A stretch of 64,000 nucleotides of DNA from Strigamia acuminata. Taxonomy: Eukaryota > Arthropoda > Chilopoda > Geophilomorpha > Linotaeniidae. How positions within the stretch are numbered: the first letter of the stretch is position 1; the number at the start of each line of letters is the position of its first letter. The stretch is taken from positions 5,027,575 through 5,091,574 of the forward strand of contig OX442324.1 in assembly GCA_949358305.1 (NCBI GenBank). The letters run 5' to 3'. The notes under the pieces are model-generated. The model made no database searches and was not told where the DNA came from. It saw only the letters and a list, made by a program, of their open reading frames with translations. Both the position numbers and the translations under genes were made by a program. Of the stretch, positions 22,934-34,893 are shown piece after piece.

Positions 22934-22964
22934 GGGACCCAGAGCGTGGCACACTCTGGGTCCC
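22934..22964. repeat. Strong GC-rich hairpin
   Basis: GGGACCCAGAG at 22934-22944 pairs perfectly with CTCTGGGTCCC at 22954-22964 across a 9-base loop, in otherwise AT-rich DNA. It is not followed by a T run. It could be an RNA structure or a remnant of an inverted-repeat element. Note the Walker-A-like translation (GCGKTA) just downstream, which I regard as chance. Confidence 0.5.
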
Positions 22965-24224
22965 AGGGTGTGGTAAAACGGCGGAGTCTCAAGGGGGATA
23001 TTTACCCGAGATTATCCTTAAATGGTCCGTTATAACCTGCTTGAATGTTTTATTAGCCATTTATTTTCCTTTTAAGGAAAAATTTGTAAGTTTCTTTTTG
23101 TATAGTGTATTTTCATTTCAATAAAGTTTTATTTTCTATAAGCTATGTCATTTCTGCGTCCAAAAATCAATAAGGCGAATCGCTGCCAAATTTTTATAGG
23201 TTTGGACTTAGAATAAAAAGGGGGATGGGTATACAGATTTCCCATTTTTATTTGTTTATTGTAAAGTATGTAAATAAGATATTAAGAGAATTTTAATTAA
23301 AAGTATCAATTTACAGTTTTCTTTGTAGTTTTATTTCAAACTACATAAACTATAAAAGACAACAAATAAATTTTATTGCACTTTAAAAATATAAAAAAAA
23401 ATACAAAATAAATTTAAGCAAAAATTCTAATAAATAAAACTCTTCAGTGTTGAATCCACTGGCTGGTTGGCACTAGACGTCTATGCATGGTTAAACCTGA
23501 AAAACAGAAAAAACAATTATTAACTTGTAAAATTAATAAACCATATAAAAATAAGAGAAAAAAATCAAATATAAAATGAAAGCAACAGATTAAACATGAG
23601 CACGCCATTGAAACACAGTCGATAGTTTCACATAAACTACTTACGATTAACCTCTTCTTCTATAATAAAAAAACAAAACACGCGCTATAGAAAACTAACT
23701 GAAGCGTATTGCATTTTTAAAATTAACAACGCATTGTGAAAACAAAACAACCACAATTAAATAAAAGCAGAGAGTATAAAATAAAATTTAAAAAAACCAA
23801 TCTACTCACTATAGAAAATCCAAATCGTCTTCGTCCTCCACCGAGCCGGAACACCGAATGGCGAAAACTGTGCTCAAAGACAAGTTTAAAAAAGAATATG
23901 CAAAGTAGAACTGCCATCAAGGGCTAATCTGCATAGCCAATCAAAAACTATGGAAACTTCGAGAAGTATGACATCTTCCTGCCACACATACTCCACCTAG
24001 TGATAAAAAATTAACCACAGAAATTTTTTAGCACCTGTAAGAAAAAAAGCTACCATACGTCTGTAAAAAATATCACAAAGTTCTGTTCTCACAAAAATTT
24101 AGCAATAAAAAAATTATACTTTCTTCCTTCGTGTCAAACGAAATATATTTATTGCCACAAATATTCCACCTAGTGACAAAAAATTAACTACAAAAATTTT
24201 GCGATTTAAACGCTTATTTCGTGA
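22965..24224. other. Intergenic, no gene recognised
   Basis: AT-rich. A 35-base motif beginning AAAAAATTAACCACAGAAAT at about 24005 recurs in diverged form at about 24178 and again at 24597, flanking and entering the 52-bp array, which suggests these belong to one repeat family. Confidence 0.4.
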
Positions 24225-24600
24225 CGATTTTCGTGAAAAACCTCCCAAATGAGACCAAAACACACTCATTTTGGGACCGCTTTGCGTGAAAACCTCCCAA
24301 ATGCGACCAAAACACACTCATTTTGGGACCGCTTTGCGTGAAAAACCTCCCAAATGCGACCAAAACACACTCATTTTGGGACCACTTTGCGTGAAAAACC
24401 TCCCAAATGCGACCAACATACTCATTTTGGGACCGCTTTTCGTGCAAAACCTCCCATTTGCGACCAAAACACTCATCTCGGGACCGCTTTCGTGCAAAAC
24501 CTCCCATTTGCGACCAAAACACTCATTTCGGGACCGCTTTTCGTGAAAATCTCCCATTTGCGACCAAAACATTCATTTCGTGACGATTTTTCGTGACAAA
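24225..24600. repeat. ~52-bp tandem repeat array (about 7 copies)
   Basis: Repeating unit contains GTGAAAAACCTCCCAAATGC, then GACCAAAACACACTCATTTT and GGGACCGCTTT. Successive TTGGGACC motifs lie 51-53 bases apart. Copies on the left are CCCAAATG variants and those on the right CCCATTTG variants, so two sub-families lie in blocks. Overlapping open frames on both strands result from the repeat lacking stops and are not genes. Confidence 0.9.
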
Positions 24601-25307
24601 AAATTAACCACAGAAATTTTTTAGCATCGCCAAAATAAAAATCTCTATTAATATACCCGTACGCAGATGAATTAAATTAATATCCCAATGAACGTCTTTA
24701 AAATGCTATCAAAATTGTGACCATTGGTCCTACTTTTGAATGAGTTGCCAAAATCAATCACTAAAAAACTCAAAATTATATATCTGCTCTTTTTCATATC
24801 TATTCAGAAAACGGCATTTCGCCATCCGCAAATGAAGTTACAAATTTATACAACGTGTAGATTATTATTTTGCAAACATTCAGACAAACAAAATTAAATA
24901 AAATACATTAATTTAATATATATGCATGTTTTTTTTGTTTTTTTTACAAAATCTCAATAACCTTTGAAATACTGAAACGTAAAACTGAGCAAAACATTTT
25001 ATAATCTTGGAAATTGAGCACCCCAAGCTCCAAGTCTTTCAAGATAACTATTAACTAGATTACATCTATAAGATCAGTTTTCAAACAGCTTTCAAGACGT
25101 CAACATAACATTTTATTGCTGTACCAAATTGACTAAAGCAATGAAGGTAAAACAAGTTAACATTTATTTAACCACTACAATTATTTAATATTTATTTCCT
25201 TTTCTACAGTTCCTTTATTGTTTGATGCTTTGTTTTTGTTTTTATATTGCCACTTACGGATTCCCACTGAGTAAATCATACGCAAGCACAACATAATGTC
25301 TTCAAAG
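24601..25307. other. Intergenic, no gene recognised
   Basis: AT-rich; starts with the third copy of the AAAATTAACCACAG motif. Probably includes the 3' untranslated region of the small ORF that follows on the minus strand. Confidence 0.4.
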
Positions 25308-25493
25308 CTAAAATTCGCTCCTTTTTTTTAAGCTGACGATGAAATTCAACACACCAAGGACGATCATAGTTGCCACGATGAACACGGAAATCCAGTGGCG
25401 ATGTCCATGTCGGTTAAGCCATTTTCTTCGAGCGCTCTCATCATATTTCTTGTAGCTTGCAACATTTTTCGAAATGCTGTTTAACGGGGCCAT
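25308..25493 (-). CDS. Small single-pass membrane protein, unrecognised
   Basis: 61-residue uninterrupted ORF in good translation context (GAAATGGCC). The N-terminal half is basic and polar (KKYDESARRKWLNRHGHRH); one strong membrane segment follows (WISVFIVATMIVLGVLNF), then a short basic end (SLKKRSEF). This layout is that of a tail-anchored or small integral membrane protein. Codon content is less AT-skewed than the surrounding DNA, which supports it as coding. I do not recognise the family. No partner gene lies within 1 kb. Confidence 0.5.
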   Translation of the reverse strand: MAPLNSISKNVASYKKYDESARRKWLNRHGHRHWISVFIVATMIVLGVLNFIVSLKKRSEF

Positions 25494-26744
25494 TTCAATT
25501 CAATTGATTATTGTAATGTATAATTAAATAATCTCTCAAGCTAACTGATTTCACAGTATCTGATCGTGTGCGCCAAATTAGCGGAAAAGGAAGATAAAAA
25601 AAATTGACAAGTAGACAAAATTTAACCTACCGACAATTGCGTTGTGCCTGCCCGCGTCGTTTCGCATCACTGAATAACATATCCTGGATATTTTGAGGTC
25701 GCATACTTCCTTTCCTTCTGCAATGCTGTAAACGGTGACCGAAACTAGAGTTCAAATAGGGAAACGGAAACTATCCCGTGTGTTGCTGGCGAGTAGTTGC
25801 AAGTTTAAAACTTGCAGCGTTGTGGTTGTAGAAAAGAATACAAGGTAACTTTGACCACAATAATTTATTCAAGGTTTGAAAATTAACGCTGCATTGCAAA
25901 TGTGTACAAATCTGGAAACAAACATTTCTTCCTATAGTAATGTTAGCTACCAGAAAAAAAAAGTTTAAAATTGATCTATTTAAAAGCACAAAAATCCAAC
26001 CTGGCTTTCAATCTCAAACATTTGGCATAAAACTCACACGTTCCTTTATCGTAAAAAACCATACAACTTTTATGAATTTTCGTTAACCCACAATGCCATT
26101 GAGTACATTAAATAATATTGCTCGTGATATTAGTCAATTTTTTTTTACAAATAACTTGATATTATAAATGTTTCCCTGCATAATCCTGCAAATGTGCGTA
26201 ATAGTCAACAACAAGCCAACTCAATTCAAACTTTAAAGTTAGACAAACTATTCGAATTATCCGATGAATAATGACAGAACTACAGCTAAAACCTTATTTC
26301 TGCTACTGCAGGACAAATAAGTAGAAAGGCTGGTGTACCGGTATATTTAAACCTCGGGAGAGACGCAAATGTTAGTTAAATAACACAAATGTCGAAAAAG
26401 TAAAAACCCTCTAATTTGTAATTCTTAAAATCTTTCAATATATATATATATATATATCTTATCTATATATACTTCTCTCAAATATAATGTATCGCAATTT
26501 TTAAGTACAATAATCTTTCGTAATAAATTCAAATCTCATTCCAAGCTGAACACGTTTACAAATGGGCAACAGTATGTAAAAATATGAGCAATTTTTTCTC
26601 CCCCAGCAACAAACTAATGATTTACAATAATAATAATAATAATAATCTCCAGAAAGAAAATAAAAACCGACTGCACTTCCAAGCTGGATGGATTACTATA
26701 CTATGAGATTGCCACCCCGTTTTTTAAGAACATTATTATTAGTT
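25494..26744. other. Intergenic and TRIM2/3 3' untranslated region
   Basis: Includes (TA)n at 26439-26457 and (AAT)n near 26625-26645. The part next to 26744 is likely TRIM2/3 3' UTR. The upstream region of the small ORF lies at the left. Confidence 0.4.
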
Positions 26745-29700
26745 TCACTGTAAATATTTATAAAGCTTAAAGCAATGATTTCCAGAATCAGCAACTACAA
26801 CATGACCAGAATCTGTAAGCGAAAGACCTTGTGGACCGTATAATGGATCTGCGGCGGTGTTAACGTACGACAGGAAGGAGCCGTTGCAATCAAACACCTA
26901 CGAATGAAATAAAAATCATCGTTCAAAATAGAATAAAGCAATAAAATTTGAAAAATTGTCTAGAGTACCTGTATTCGACTATTTCCCCAATCGGCGACCA
27001 GGATGTTATCCTGCGAGTCGACAGCAATTCCGGTGGGCGCATTGAATTGGCCGTTGCCTTCGCCGTTGGAGCCAAAACTCATGAGAAAGCCGCCGTCGGG
27101 GTCGAACACTTTGATGCAATGATTATGAAAATCAGAAACGACGATCTGATTCCTATTATTAATAGCGACAAAATGCGGACCGGCGAATTGATTTTCTTGG
27201 TTGCCGCGAGATCCAAACTTGTTGATCACTTTGCCATTGGCCTGAAAAACAATGATGCAACTGGCCTTGTTGTCGACCACGACTATGTGTCCATCCTGAT
27301 CCACGGCGACGCCTTTGGGACCGAGGAGTTTGCCGACGCCGATTCGATTCACGAACTTCCCGCTCGGTTCGAAAATGCTCACCCACTTGTTGTCGTAATC
27401 GGCGACCACGTAATTGCCATTGTCCATGCACGCCACGCCCGTGGGCCGCTGCAGCTGTCCCGCACTCCTGCCCCTGATGCCGAAGCGCAGTTTGCATTCT
27501 CCAGTGGAAGTAAACACTTGCAAGCATTGGTTGTTGCTGTCTGCGATCACGATTTTGCCCGAATTCGAGCAGCAAACTCCTTGCGGGTTGGTGAATTCGC
27601 CTTTGTTACGTCCCTTGAAGCCGACACGCAAGAGCAGGTCATCTTCGATCGGATTGCTGCGGCGATTCGAACCCCCGGATTTGGCGCTCGGAGTGCGCTT
27701 CGTGGCGTGTTGACGCACCCCGGTGGTTCGGGGGATTTTCGAGCTCGGTCTGTCGCTTGAGCTACTCTCCTCCTCCAGAATGGCCTACAAACAATTCATT
27801 TTATTTTATTTTTATTTTTATTTTTATTTTTATTTTTATTTTTATTTTTTTCGCTCACTTTAATGCGGAAAGGACTTCCTTTTACGTGCTGGTCGAAAAG
27901 TCGAATTGACAATTGGTATAATCCCTCTTTTGGTATCGTATACGTCAGATCGTAGCTACCATTATGATGATCTACTACTTTAGCCGTATAGCAAATGGGC
28001 GAAGTTATCGAAACAATTTCGGCCGTGATTTGCGAATGACCGACTTTAACTAAATCACAGTTTCGGTCTTTAGTTATGACAGTGACGAGCGACGGGTGTC
28101 CGACGATGCAGTGCCTCAACCCTTCTCCGGCAGCGGTTGTTTCAAACGCAATTGCGCTATTGCTTTGTACGCTGCCCATGTTGTAAATGCATTTTTTAAC
28201 TGCTGGCGAATCCGATTCGTTGAAAATCAAATAATCATTTTCTTCGGGCATCTTTTGAATCTAAAATTTTAAAAAAATCAAATAAAATCAAAGAAAATAA
28301 TACATTCTAATCTCATTTCGTGTACGTACCTGCATTGTACTAAATTCGGCTAAACGTTCAGCCATTTGCTTTTTAACGATGAGAACTTCAGTGTCGCTGC
28401 CGTGATTCAACGCTTTTTCGGTGAACTCACAGGAACTGGTCAAGTTGTTGAGACAAGCGTCGAGTAATTCTCTCTGTTGACAAAGAATGTGCTGCTTCCC
28501 GCTATAAGTCTCGTCCAATTCGGATAAGAGCAGCTGTCTTCGTTGCTCGAGCACGTCTTTCAACGAGTCGAAACAGACGTTAATTCGATTTTCTGCTTCG
28601 GCACAACGGTTGCTCAAAACCGTTTCCAAATCAGTGACTAAATCGATGGCTTCTTTCAATACCGGTACCTGGTAGAGATAAAGATATCAATGTCGTAATC
28701 TCTCTGACACACTAAACGCACCTCATAACTGATAAAAGCTGAATTAAATAAAGGACAAGGTTATTAAACTATAGATATTTCATTCGCTGAGGTCACAACT
28801 GACGCAGGAAATGGAATTTCAAATATTGCATTTTTTTCCCCTCTCCCTCTCTCTCTCGATTAAATTGATAAAACTTTTTTAAAAATGTAAAGAATTCGAT
28901 TACATAAACCAAATTGTGATTGAACAATTGCTATTAAACAGACATAAAAAGAAACTCAACGCCATTCAGATAATTTGTTTAACTCGTGTGGAATTATTCA
29001 TTTTTATTGACGCAATATTCCGCACACAATAAATCATAAAACATCTGTTCTGATAATGCACGAACCATACGAAGGAAGAAAGGAAAAATAGTTAAATATT
29101 TTTCCTCCTCTTACATACGATAACATTTCACTTCATCAATTCAGGTCCAATGTACAAGAACAATGTAAACGACAACAAAACAAACATTCCTTTCAAAAGT
29201 TTCAAACAAAATTCCTTTCACCTTTAAAAATGTATTGTTAACTCAAGTTAAACAATTGTGTTCAATTCTCAAATTCAAGTAAACAAACAATCAAACAAAT
29301 ACGTATTTTTTAAAACATTTATTACCTGTGCGTGAGCTTTATTCAAAAGTGATTGTAGCGTCTCTTTTTGTTCATCAACAGCTTCTTCCATGTGCATCGT
29401 CAAATGACCCTGGTGTTCCAAGTCAGTGCAAGTGCAGCAAATTGCAGTCTCACAATCCTGACAGTAAAAACTGAAACAGTAAAATACAATGTAATAACAG
29501 GAAAATAAAATGAAATTGAATACTTAAAACATTTGAAAAAAAAACGAAAACCGATATTTTCAGACAAAAATAACAAACAAACAAACAAACCCTGAATCGG
29601 TTTCTCCGTCGCGCTTTCCATTTTCATTCAATGACAAGAGCGACACATCCATGATCAAACTTCCCATGGTAAAACGTCGAGCGTACAAAGCCGGCTGGCT

Positions 29701-32700
29701 CGACCTTGTTCATAGAAAGCCAACGGATCGGCAACTGGTTTGCCAGCAGTGCACAGCAGTGCACCGCACAGTTGGTTTGTTTTGTACACGTGGGAAAAAG
29801 GATGTGACGGAACTGCAGTCAAGCTCAACTAATGGCTTTCTTTGCCACTTACTGCAGTAAATGAGCTTTGAAAATTATCTTTATTTCATTACTCAATTTT
29901 TTAATGTACACTTCTTAGCACCCTCCATGTTCAACTTCGCGCCACTTTTTCATTTCAAACAATTAAAATTTAATTCCACAGTTTATTGACCTTGATATAT
30001 GAGGTTTTAAACTGAAAAAAAAAATATACAGGAAATCGTGTGTGCATGTTGTGTTGTGTTGGGATTATTTGATCGAGGTTGATATTGGCATTAAGTAGGT
30101 CTAAAGTTGAAAGGATAAATCCAGAAAATGAACGACACAAAAAGAGATGGGAGATTGCATCGGAAATACATACCGGCAATGTTAAAAGGCTATTGCTTAT
30201 TAATTAAACAATATTAAAATAAAATAGTGTCAAGGGTATCACAGAGATGTGCAATTTACGAGCATTACACGAGTTTTTCCATTATGTACAGGATTAAAAT
30301 CTGACCCTATTTTGTGGAAAATTACTGCAACTTGCAACTAAATACTGCTTTATCGATTGGAAACTGAGACTTTCTTGAAAATATCGGTGATTGTATATCC
30401 CACTTGGGTGCGTGCCAACAGGTCAACAGGGCACTTAGTCTCCATGAGAATAACAAGTCGAATTGCATCTCTGTGATGTCCACTTGCAGACCTTTTTACG
30501 TCATCCTGCAACATTGCTTCGGTAATTCTAATAAAAGCCACAGTCAATTACAGAGCGACGCTACTTCCGAACAATGAGAGAGAGAGAGAGAAAGATCTCT
30601 CAAGCAGAACTCGTTTCCAGAAGCATAAATCATTTGAAATTTTCTTTTCAATTTCATTCCGCCATTTATTTTATTTCGCCTAACGATCTCGCGCCTCATT
30701 GTCACCTCTTTTTTGTGTCGTCCAAGGTCAGCGATTTTTCCAATTGTGCCATTGTTGCAACTTTGTTTTGTCCTAATAAAAATTCAAGCCCTCCTACAGT
30801 GAAGCCTAACATCAGTTAACCACAACCCAACCCCTTATGTTCTCATCAGTTTGGGTCATCGGAAAAAGGCACCAAGCGACATCAAGATGTTGTTAATATC
30901 AGTTTTAAATAAAAATAAAAATAAAATATCTCAATCTGTCAAATGGGTGTGAACCAAATGCCAGCAGGTATTCAACTGTCGCACCGCACGACTGTCAGCC
31001 AGATTTCTAAGACTGTTATTTATTGAACCTAGTTCTTATTTAAATTCAAGCAAAAACTTGTTTGGTGCAAACAAATTCCCGTACACTTGTGAATGAATAG
31101 TATCGTAACCTAGTTACAGGGAATGTTTGACCGGAAAACGCACGAAAGTATTCAATAGTGCACGAGTGCACCGACAAACCCATCCACATCGAATGTACTG
31201 AACCGATATTGAATTTGTGACTGGATTCTATTGATTATTTTCAATCATTCAATCGATTCGTGTAAAAAAATTAATACTGGTATTTGATAAAGCACGTCGT
31301 ACAGTTTGCACGCCAGATGTCGTTGCGTGTACTAAACGCGCAAAAAAGGCGAAGTGCAGGAACAAGGAAAACAAGTTGTATGATAAAACTCATCAACTCA
31401 TGAGATAAACATTCGCCCAATCAAATATCTTACCGTAATGTTTGTCCATGATGATTTGCGCAAAGTAACAACATGTTCATTCTCTCATCATCATCACGCT
31501 CCACAAGAGCCAATTCACTCAAAGTGACCACTTTGTGATCTTGGGTGAGCTCTATCTGTTTAGAAAATATTAAAACAATTAATAATCTTTAATGAGTATA
31601 TATAATATTCCTGATTTCCTACTTCTCGATGATTATCCGCACATTCATCGCATAGAAAATCGGCACAATCCAAGCATTTATTAGCAGCTGTGATGCTGTC
31701 ATCACCGCAAGCCTGGCACGGGGTGGGAGTTTCCAGAACTTGCATCACATTAGTTATGAAAACGTTGGTCTGGAGCGCGGTAACTCCTTCTTCTGGCAAA
31801 ATGGACTGCTGACGGCAAACTGGGCATGTTAAGGTTAAACTTTCGGCCGGAACATAACCTGTTAAGCATCTTTCACAGAAGGTGTGTAAGCAGGGAAGAA
31901 CCTATAACATTAAATTACAAGTGTAAGAATAAATTACCACTTACGTCTCCATGCATGACATTAATCGCCATCATTGCAACTGGTGGGTAAACAAACACAG
32001 CCGGCCCGGAAATTTGCGGGCCCTCTGCTGAATTCAAGCACGGGGCCTTTGTTTATTGTGTATATCAAGGGGCGGATTTAGATTCGTAAATTTCAAAAAA
32101 AAGATTGAAAACTTCTTTTAAATATTTGCAGTTTTCACATCACCTGCTGCTCATTTTAATTTCAAATGTGTCGAATAACAGCTGCACATATAAATAGGAT
32201 TAAGCAACTTTTTCACCTGAGACCACGCAAACTAGTAACTTCTAAAGTCGTCTTAACCTACATATCTGTCAGGCAGGGCCGAATTTATGGAGAGGCTGAA
32301 GACGCTACTGCATAGGGCTTCGCGATTATGGAAGCCTCCAAAGTAAATAAAATATAATCTGCCTCCTTCCCTTCCCTTCACCACCCTTCAGTCTTTCACT
32401 TTTTTGTCCACCATTGCAGCCATTGTCAGATGCCCGATCACAGAAGTTAAGCAGTCTTGGGACTTACTGTGAATCCTGGTTGTTTCTCTTCATTAGGTGT
32501 GTTCAATTTGCGAAAGGAAAGACAAATCTTTCCCTTTCTTCATTTTGGAGTATTTGGACACCGAAGAAAAAGGAACATTTTGAACGTGACCCGATTGCTA
32601 TCTTTTGCCAATTACTTTTTGGAATCGATGATGTATTTTTCCGTCATTTCTAGTGTCCAAGAGGAAGAAAAGGAAAGATTTGTCTTTCCTTTTCACTTCA

Positions 32701-34893
32701 AGTGCTATTTCTGTGGCAAGAACATTTGGCACTCACTTTTAACCATATTTGCAAGACCAAAAACCTAAAGACAGGCATTCTGCCTCTAGGATCACCACCG
32801 TGTAAAGTTGATAAAATACAAATCCAAAACGAAGGAAGTAATTCGTTTTCGTTGCCAAGTTCCCAAATCAAACCAGCAAGAAACTTTACAATAGCCACGT
32901 TGCATAATGAATGCAAATACTGTAAATCCTCTCATTATGCACCCATGCAATATTGGCAAAATGAAGTTCCTTTGCGCTTTATTAAAGCCCCACAAACTAA
33001 TGCATTAATGACAAATTTGAAATTTACCCCGCATTTAAACAAAGACCGGCAGTGAATAGGGGACCCGCACACAATACACAGTTTGCGGCAGGTACTTTTC
33101 CCTTACAATTATGACATTGAGAAAATTTACGATAAGTAAAATAAGTGAAATAAATAACTTATTAATGAATGATCCTAAATGCAAACCGAGTCCCACCGAG
33201 ACACCCCCACGCTGGGCTGCTGTAAAGATTCTTTGATCCCTTGGTTCCAGCAACGTCCCTCTCCTGAACATTTTCTAGATCCACCCTTGTCATTTTAAAA
33301 GTTTTTCAGCAATAGATCTAGACTACAATAAAATGTCTTAGCACTTAAACAGTGCACGTTATTACTTATTCAAGGCAACATGATTGAATTATTTAGAAAC
33401 TGCATTTCAAGACAAACGACGAGAAATTTGATCAAAATACACACGAGGATTTTTTAAGAAATTGCGATTATACAAAATTATTCTTAATTTCCAAGAACTG
33501 CATTCGGCAATAAGATTTTTGAAAATGCGTTTTAACTTGTTTGGTTGGTATGTCATGTTTTCATCAACACAGCAGGCTTGTGTTTTGTTTTAAACTCAGA
33601 TTTAGAGAGAAAAGCCAAATGTTTCTATTTTCGAACACACCTTATGCTATCATGTGGAAAATATTTTTAATTTAGTAATGTTAGTTCAATTCGTACCAAG
33701 GCAGGTGTAATTACTGTGACCACAAGCACCAAGCAAAAACAACCTTGAAAACAACTGCAATTAAGTGGTCGTGTGTTTATCGACCATTGATGAAAGTTAA
33801 GCCGGTTAATGATATTGCCCTGTACCCAATGTCTGGGCTAGATATTTAGCTAGCTTAGCTCAATGTAAAGAGTGCCGCAAAGTGCAAAATGTTACCATCA
33901 AAAATCTAATACTTGTTAATTAGAAATCCAACCAATTTTCATTATAAATTATGGTGACAAATATAAACAAAAAAAGACACCATATTACCCTGCTTTAAGC
34001 CACATGCTGGTATATTGCGAGTTTTACCGGCATGCCGGTTAAGTGAGTGCGAATTTTTTTCAATAAGAATTGAGCCTAAACAAGCATAAAAAGCATTTTT
34101 AGATGTCCAAAATGTAGCAAATTGCCCTAAATTTTCATAAATTTACCCAGATTTTAGTAATAATCATCAGAAAATAAAGAAATCTCAAATTTTAGGCCCA
34201 AATTCCAACATCTGGGCTCTTTTAAGTAAAAAAAAAAAAAAAAAAAAAACACCGGCATGCCGGTATAAACTGTTTGACTGAAATTCCAAAAACCTGGTAA
34301 ACCCATGTCCAACGGCATGCCGCTTAAAGCGGAGAAACATGGTACATAAACTTTGTAATTCTAAAAGGAAAGCGACATTTCCTCCTTAAACTGCTTGAAC
34401 GCTCCTAATCGCCCATTTTGTTTGGCATTATAGTCATCATCATCACAATAGGTGGTTGTCCCTGTCCCCCACTCAACTATGCCATCAATCAATTCACAGC
34501 CTCTATAGTGTTCTATGAAAAACCAACTAGCCGAGTCATTGCACAGCCATACAAGTGTTCACCCAACATTTTCAAGCCAGAGTTAAAGATTTAATCTAAC
34601 TTATTTTCTCAGTGTAAACAGCATATAACAGCATCTCGACAGCTGCTACTATAAGATAAGAGATAAAGCATAAAAAACTACCTGAACTAATTAAAAAAGC
34701 CGTTAATTGACCATTTGCTGAAATGCATTAACTAACCTCCATATTTATACACTCGCTGCACAGAAAAATCTATTTTTAAAAAGTAAAAACAACTTACTTT
34801 GGGCTGTTGAAATCGGCCAAGACAAATGCCACAATTTAGAAATTGTTTGTCTATCGTTTTGATAAGTGACATTTGATTGACGTTGGCAGCCAT
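26745..34893 (-). CDS. TRIM3: TRIM2/TRIM3-type RING, B-box, filamin, NHL-repeat E3 ligase
   Basis: Ubiquitin E3 ligase and RNA/protein scaffold of the TRIM-NHL class. Exons in gene order: 34798-34893, 31623-31901, 31434-31555, 29326-29470, 28330-28668, 27859-28260, 26968-27784 (approximate edges) and 26745-26897. [15 protein letters not shown]...[13 protein letters not shown]...CPVCRQ. B-box-like Cys/His regions follow (CQACGDD...CLDC, then [12 protein letters not shown]). Then comes a coiled coil ([16 protein letters not shown] region), a filamin domain (ending [10 protein letters not shown]), and six NHL blades ([84 protein letters not shown] stop). It matches vertebrate TRIM2/3 over its length. 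Ancestral TRIM2 and TRIM3 are one gene in invertebrates, so the symbol is approximate. The large intron 31902-34797 is full of transposon remnants. Confidence 0.94.
32066..33289. mobile_element. Candidate hAT-type non-autonomous element in TRIM2/3 intron
   Basis: CAAGGGGCGGATTTAGA at 32066-32082 and its approximate complement TCTAGATCCACCCTTG at 33274-33289 look like hAT terminal repeats enclosing 1.2 kb. No 8-bp target duplication is visible and no transposase was recognised, so it is old or non-autonomous. A second hAT-like end, CAGGGCCGAATTTATGG at 32274, suggests nested insertion. A 5S-like segment lies inside. Confidence 0.45.
32431..32490 (+). repeat. 5S-rRNA-derived sequence (SINE3-like or 5S pseudogene)
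   Basis: GCCCGATCACAGAAGTTAAG followed by CAGTCTTGGGACTTACTGTG and AATCCTGG aligns with the internal control region of animal 5S rRNA (CCGATCnCnGAAGTTAAGCA...GGG...TTAGTACTTGGATGGG). The 5' quarter and the 3' end of 5S are not recognisable, so it is not a working 5S gene. Such 5S-promoter sequences occur in 5S-derived SINEs and stray 5S pseudogenes. Confidence 0.6.
34026..34322. repeat. Three copies of a CGGCATGCCG palindrome
   Basis: ACCGGCATGCCGGT occurs at 34026-34039 and 34251-34264, and the core CGGCATGCCG again at 34313-34322, inside the first coding intron of TRIM2/3. The outer copies are flanked by TTAAG/TAAA-like words. They may be ends of a decayed inverted-repeat element or a clustered protein-binding site. 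Confidence 0.5.

Noticed and set aside
22909-23124. ORF with a Walker-A-like GCGKTA
   Set aside because: No Walker B or other ATPase motif follows; the motif falls beside a hairpin and the rest is low-complexity.
24214-24596. Several overlapping ORFs on both strands at the 52-bp repeat
   Set aside because: Repeat periodicity explains them; all frames are open in turn and none has a unique start or end.
26948-27760. 270-codon plus-strand ORF
   Set aside because: Antisense shadow of the NHL-repeat exon of TRIM2/3, whose minus-strand translation matches the family throughout.
32457-33055. Plus-strand ORFs inside the hAT-like element as transposase
   Set aside because: No RW motif, zinc-finger BED or dimerisation signature was seen; the frames overlap a 5S-like segment and are short.
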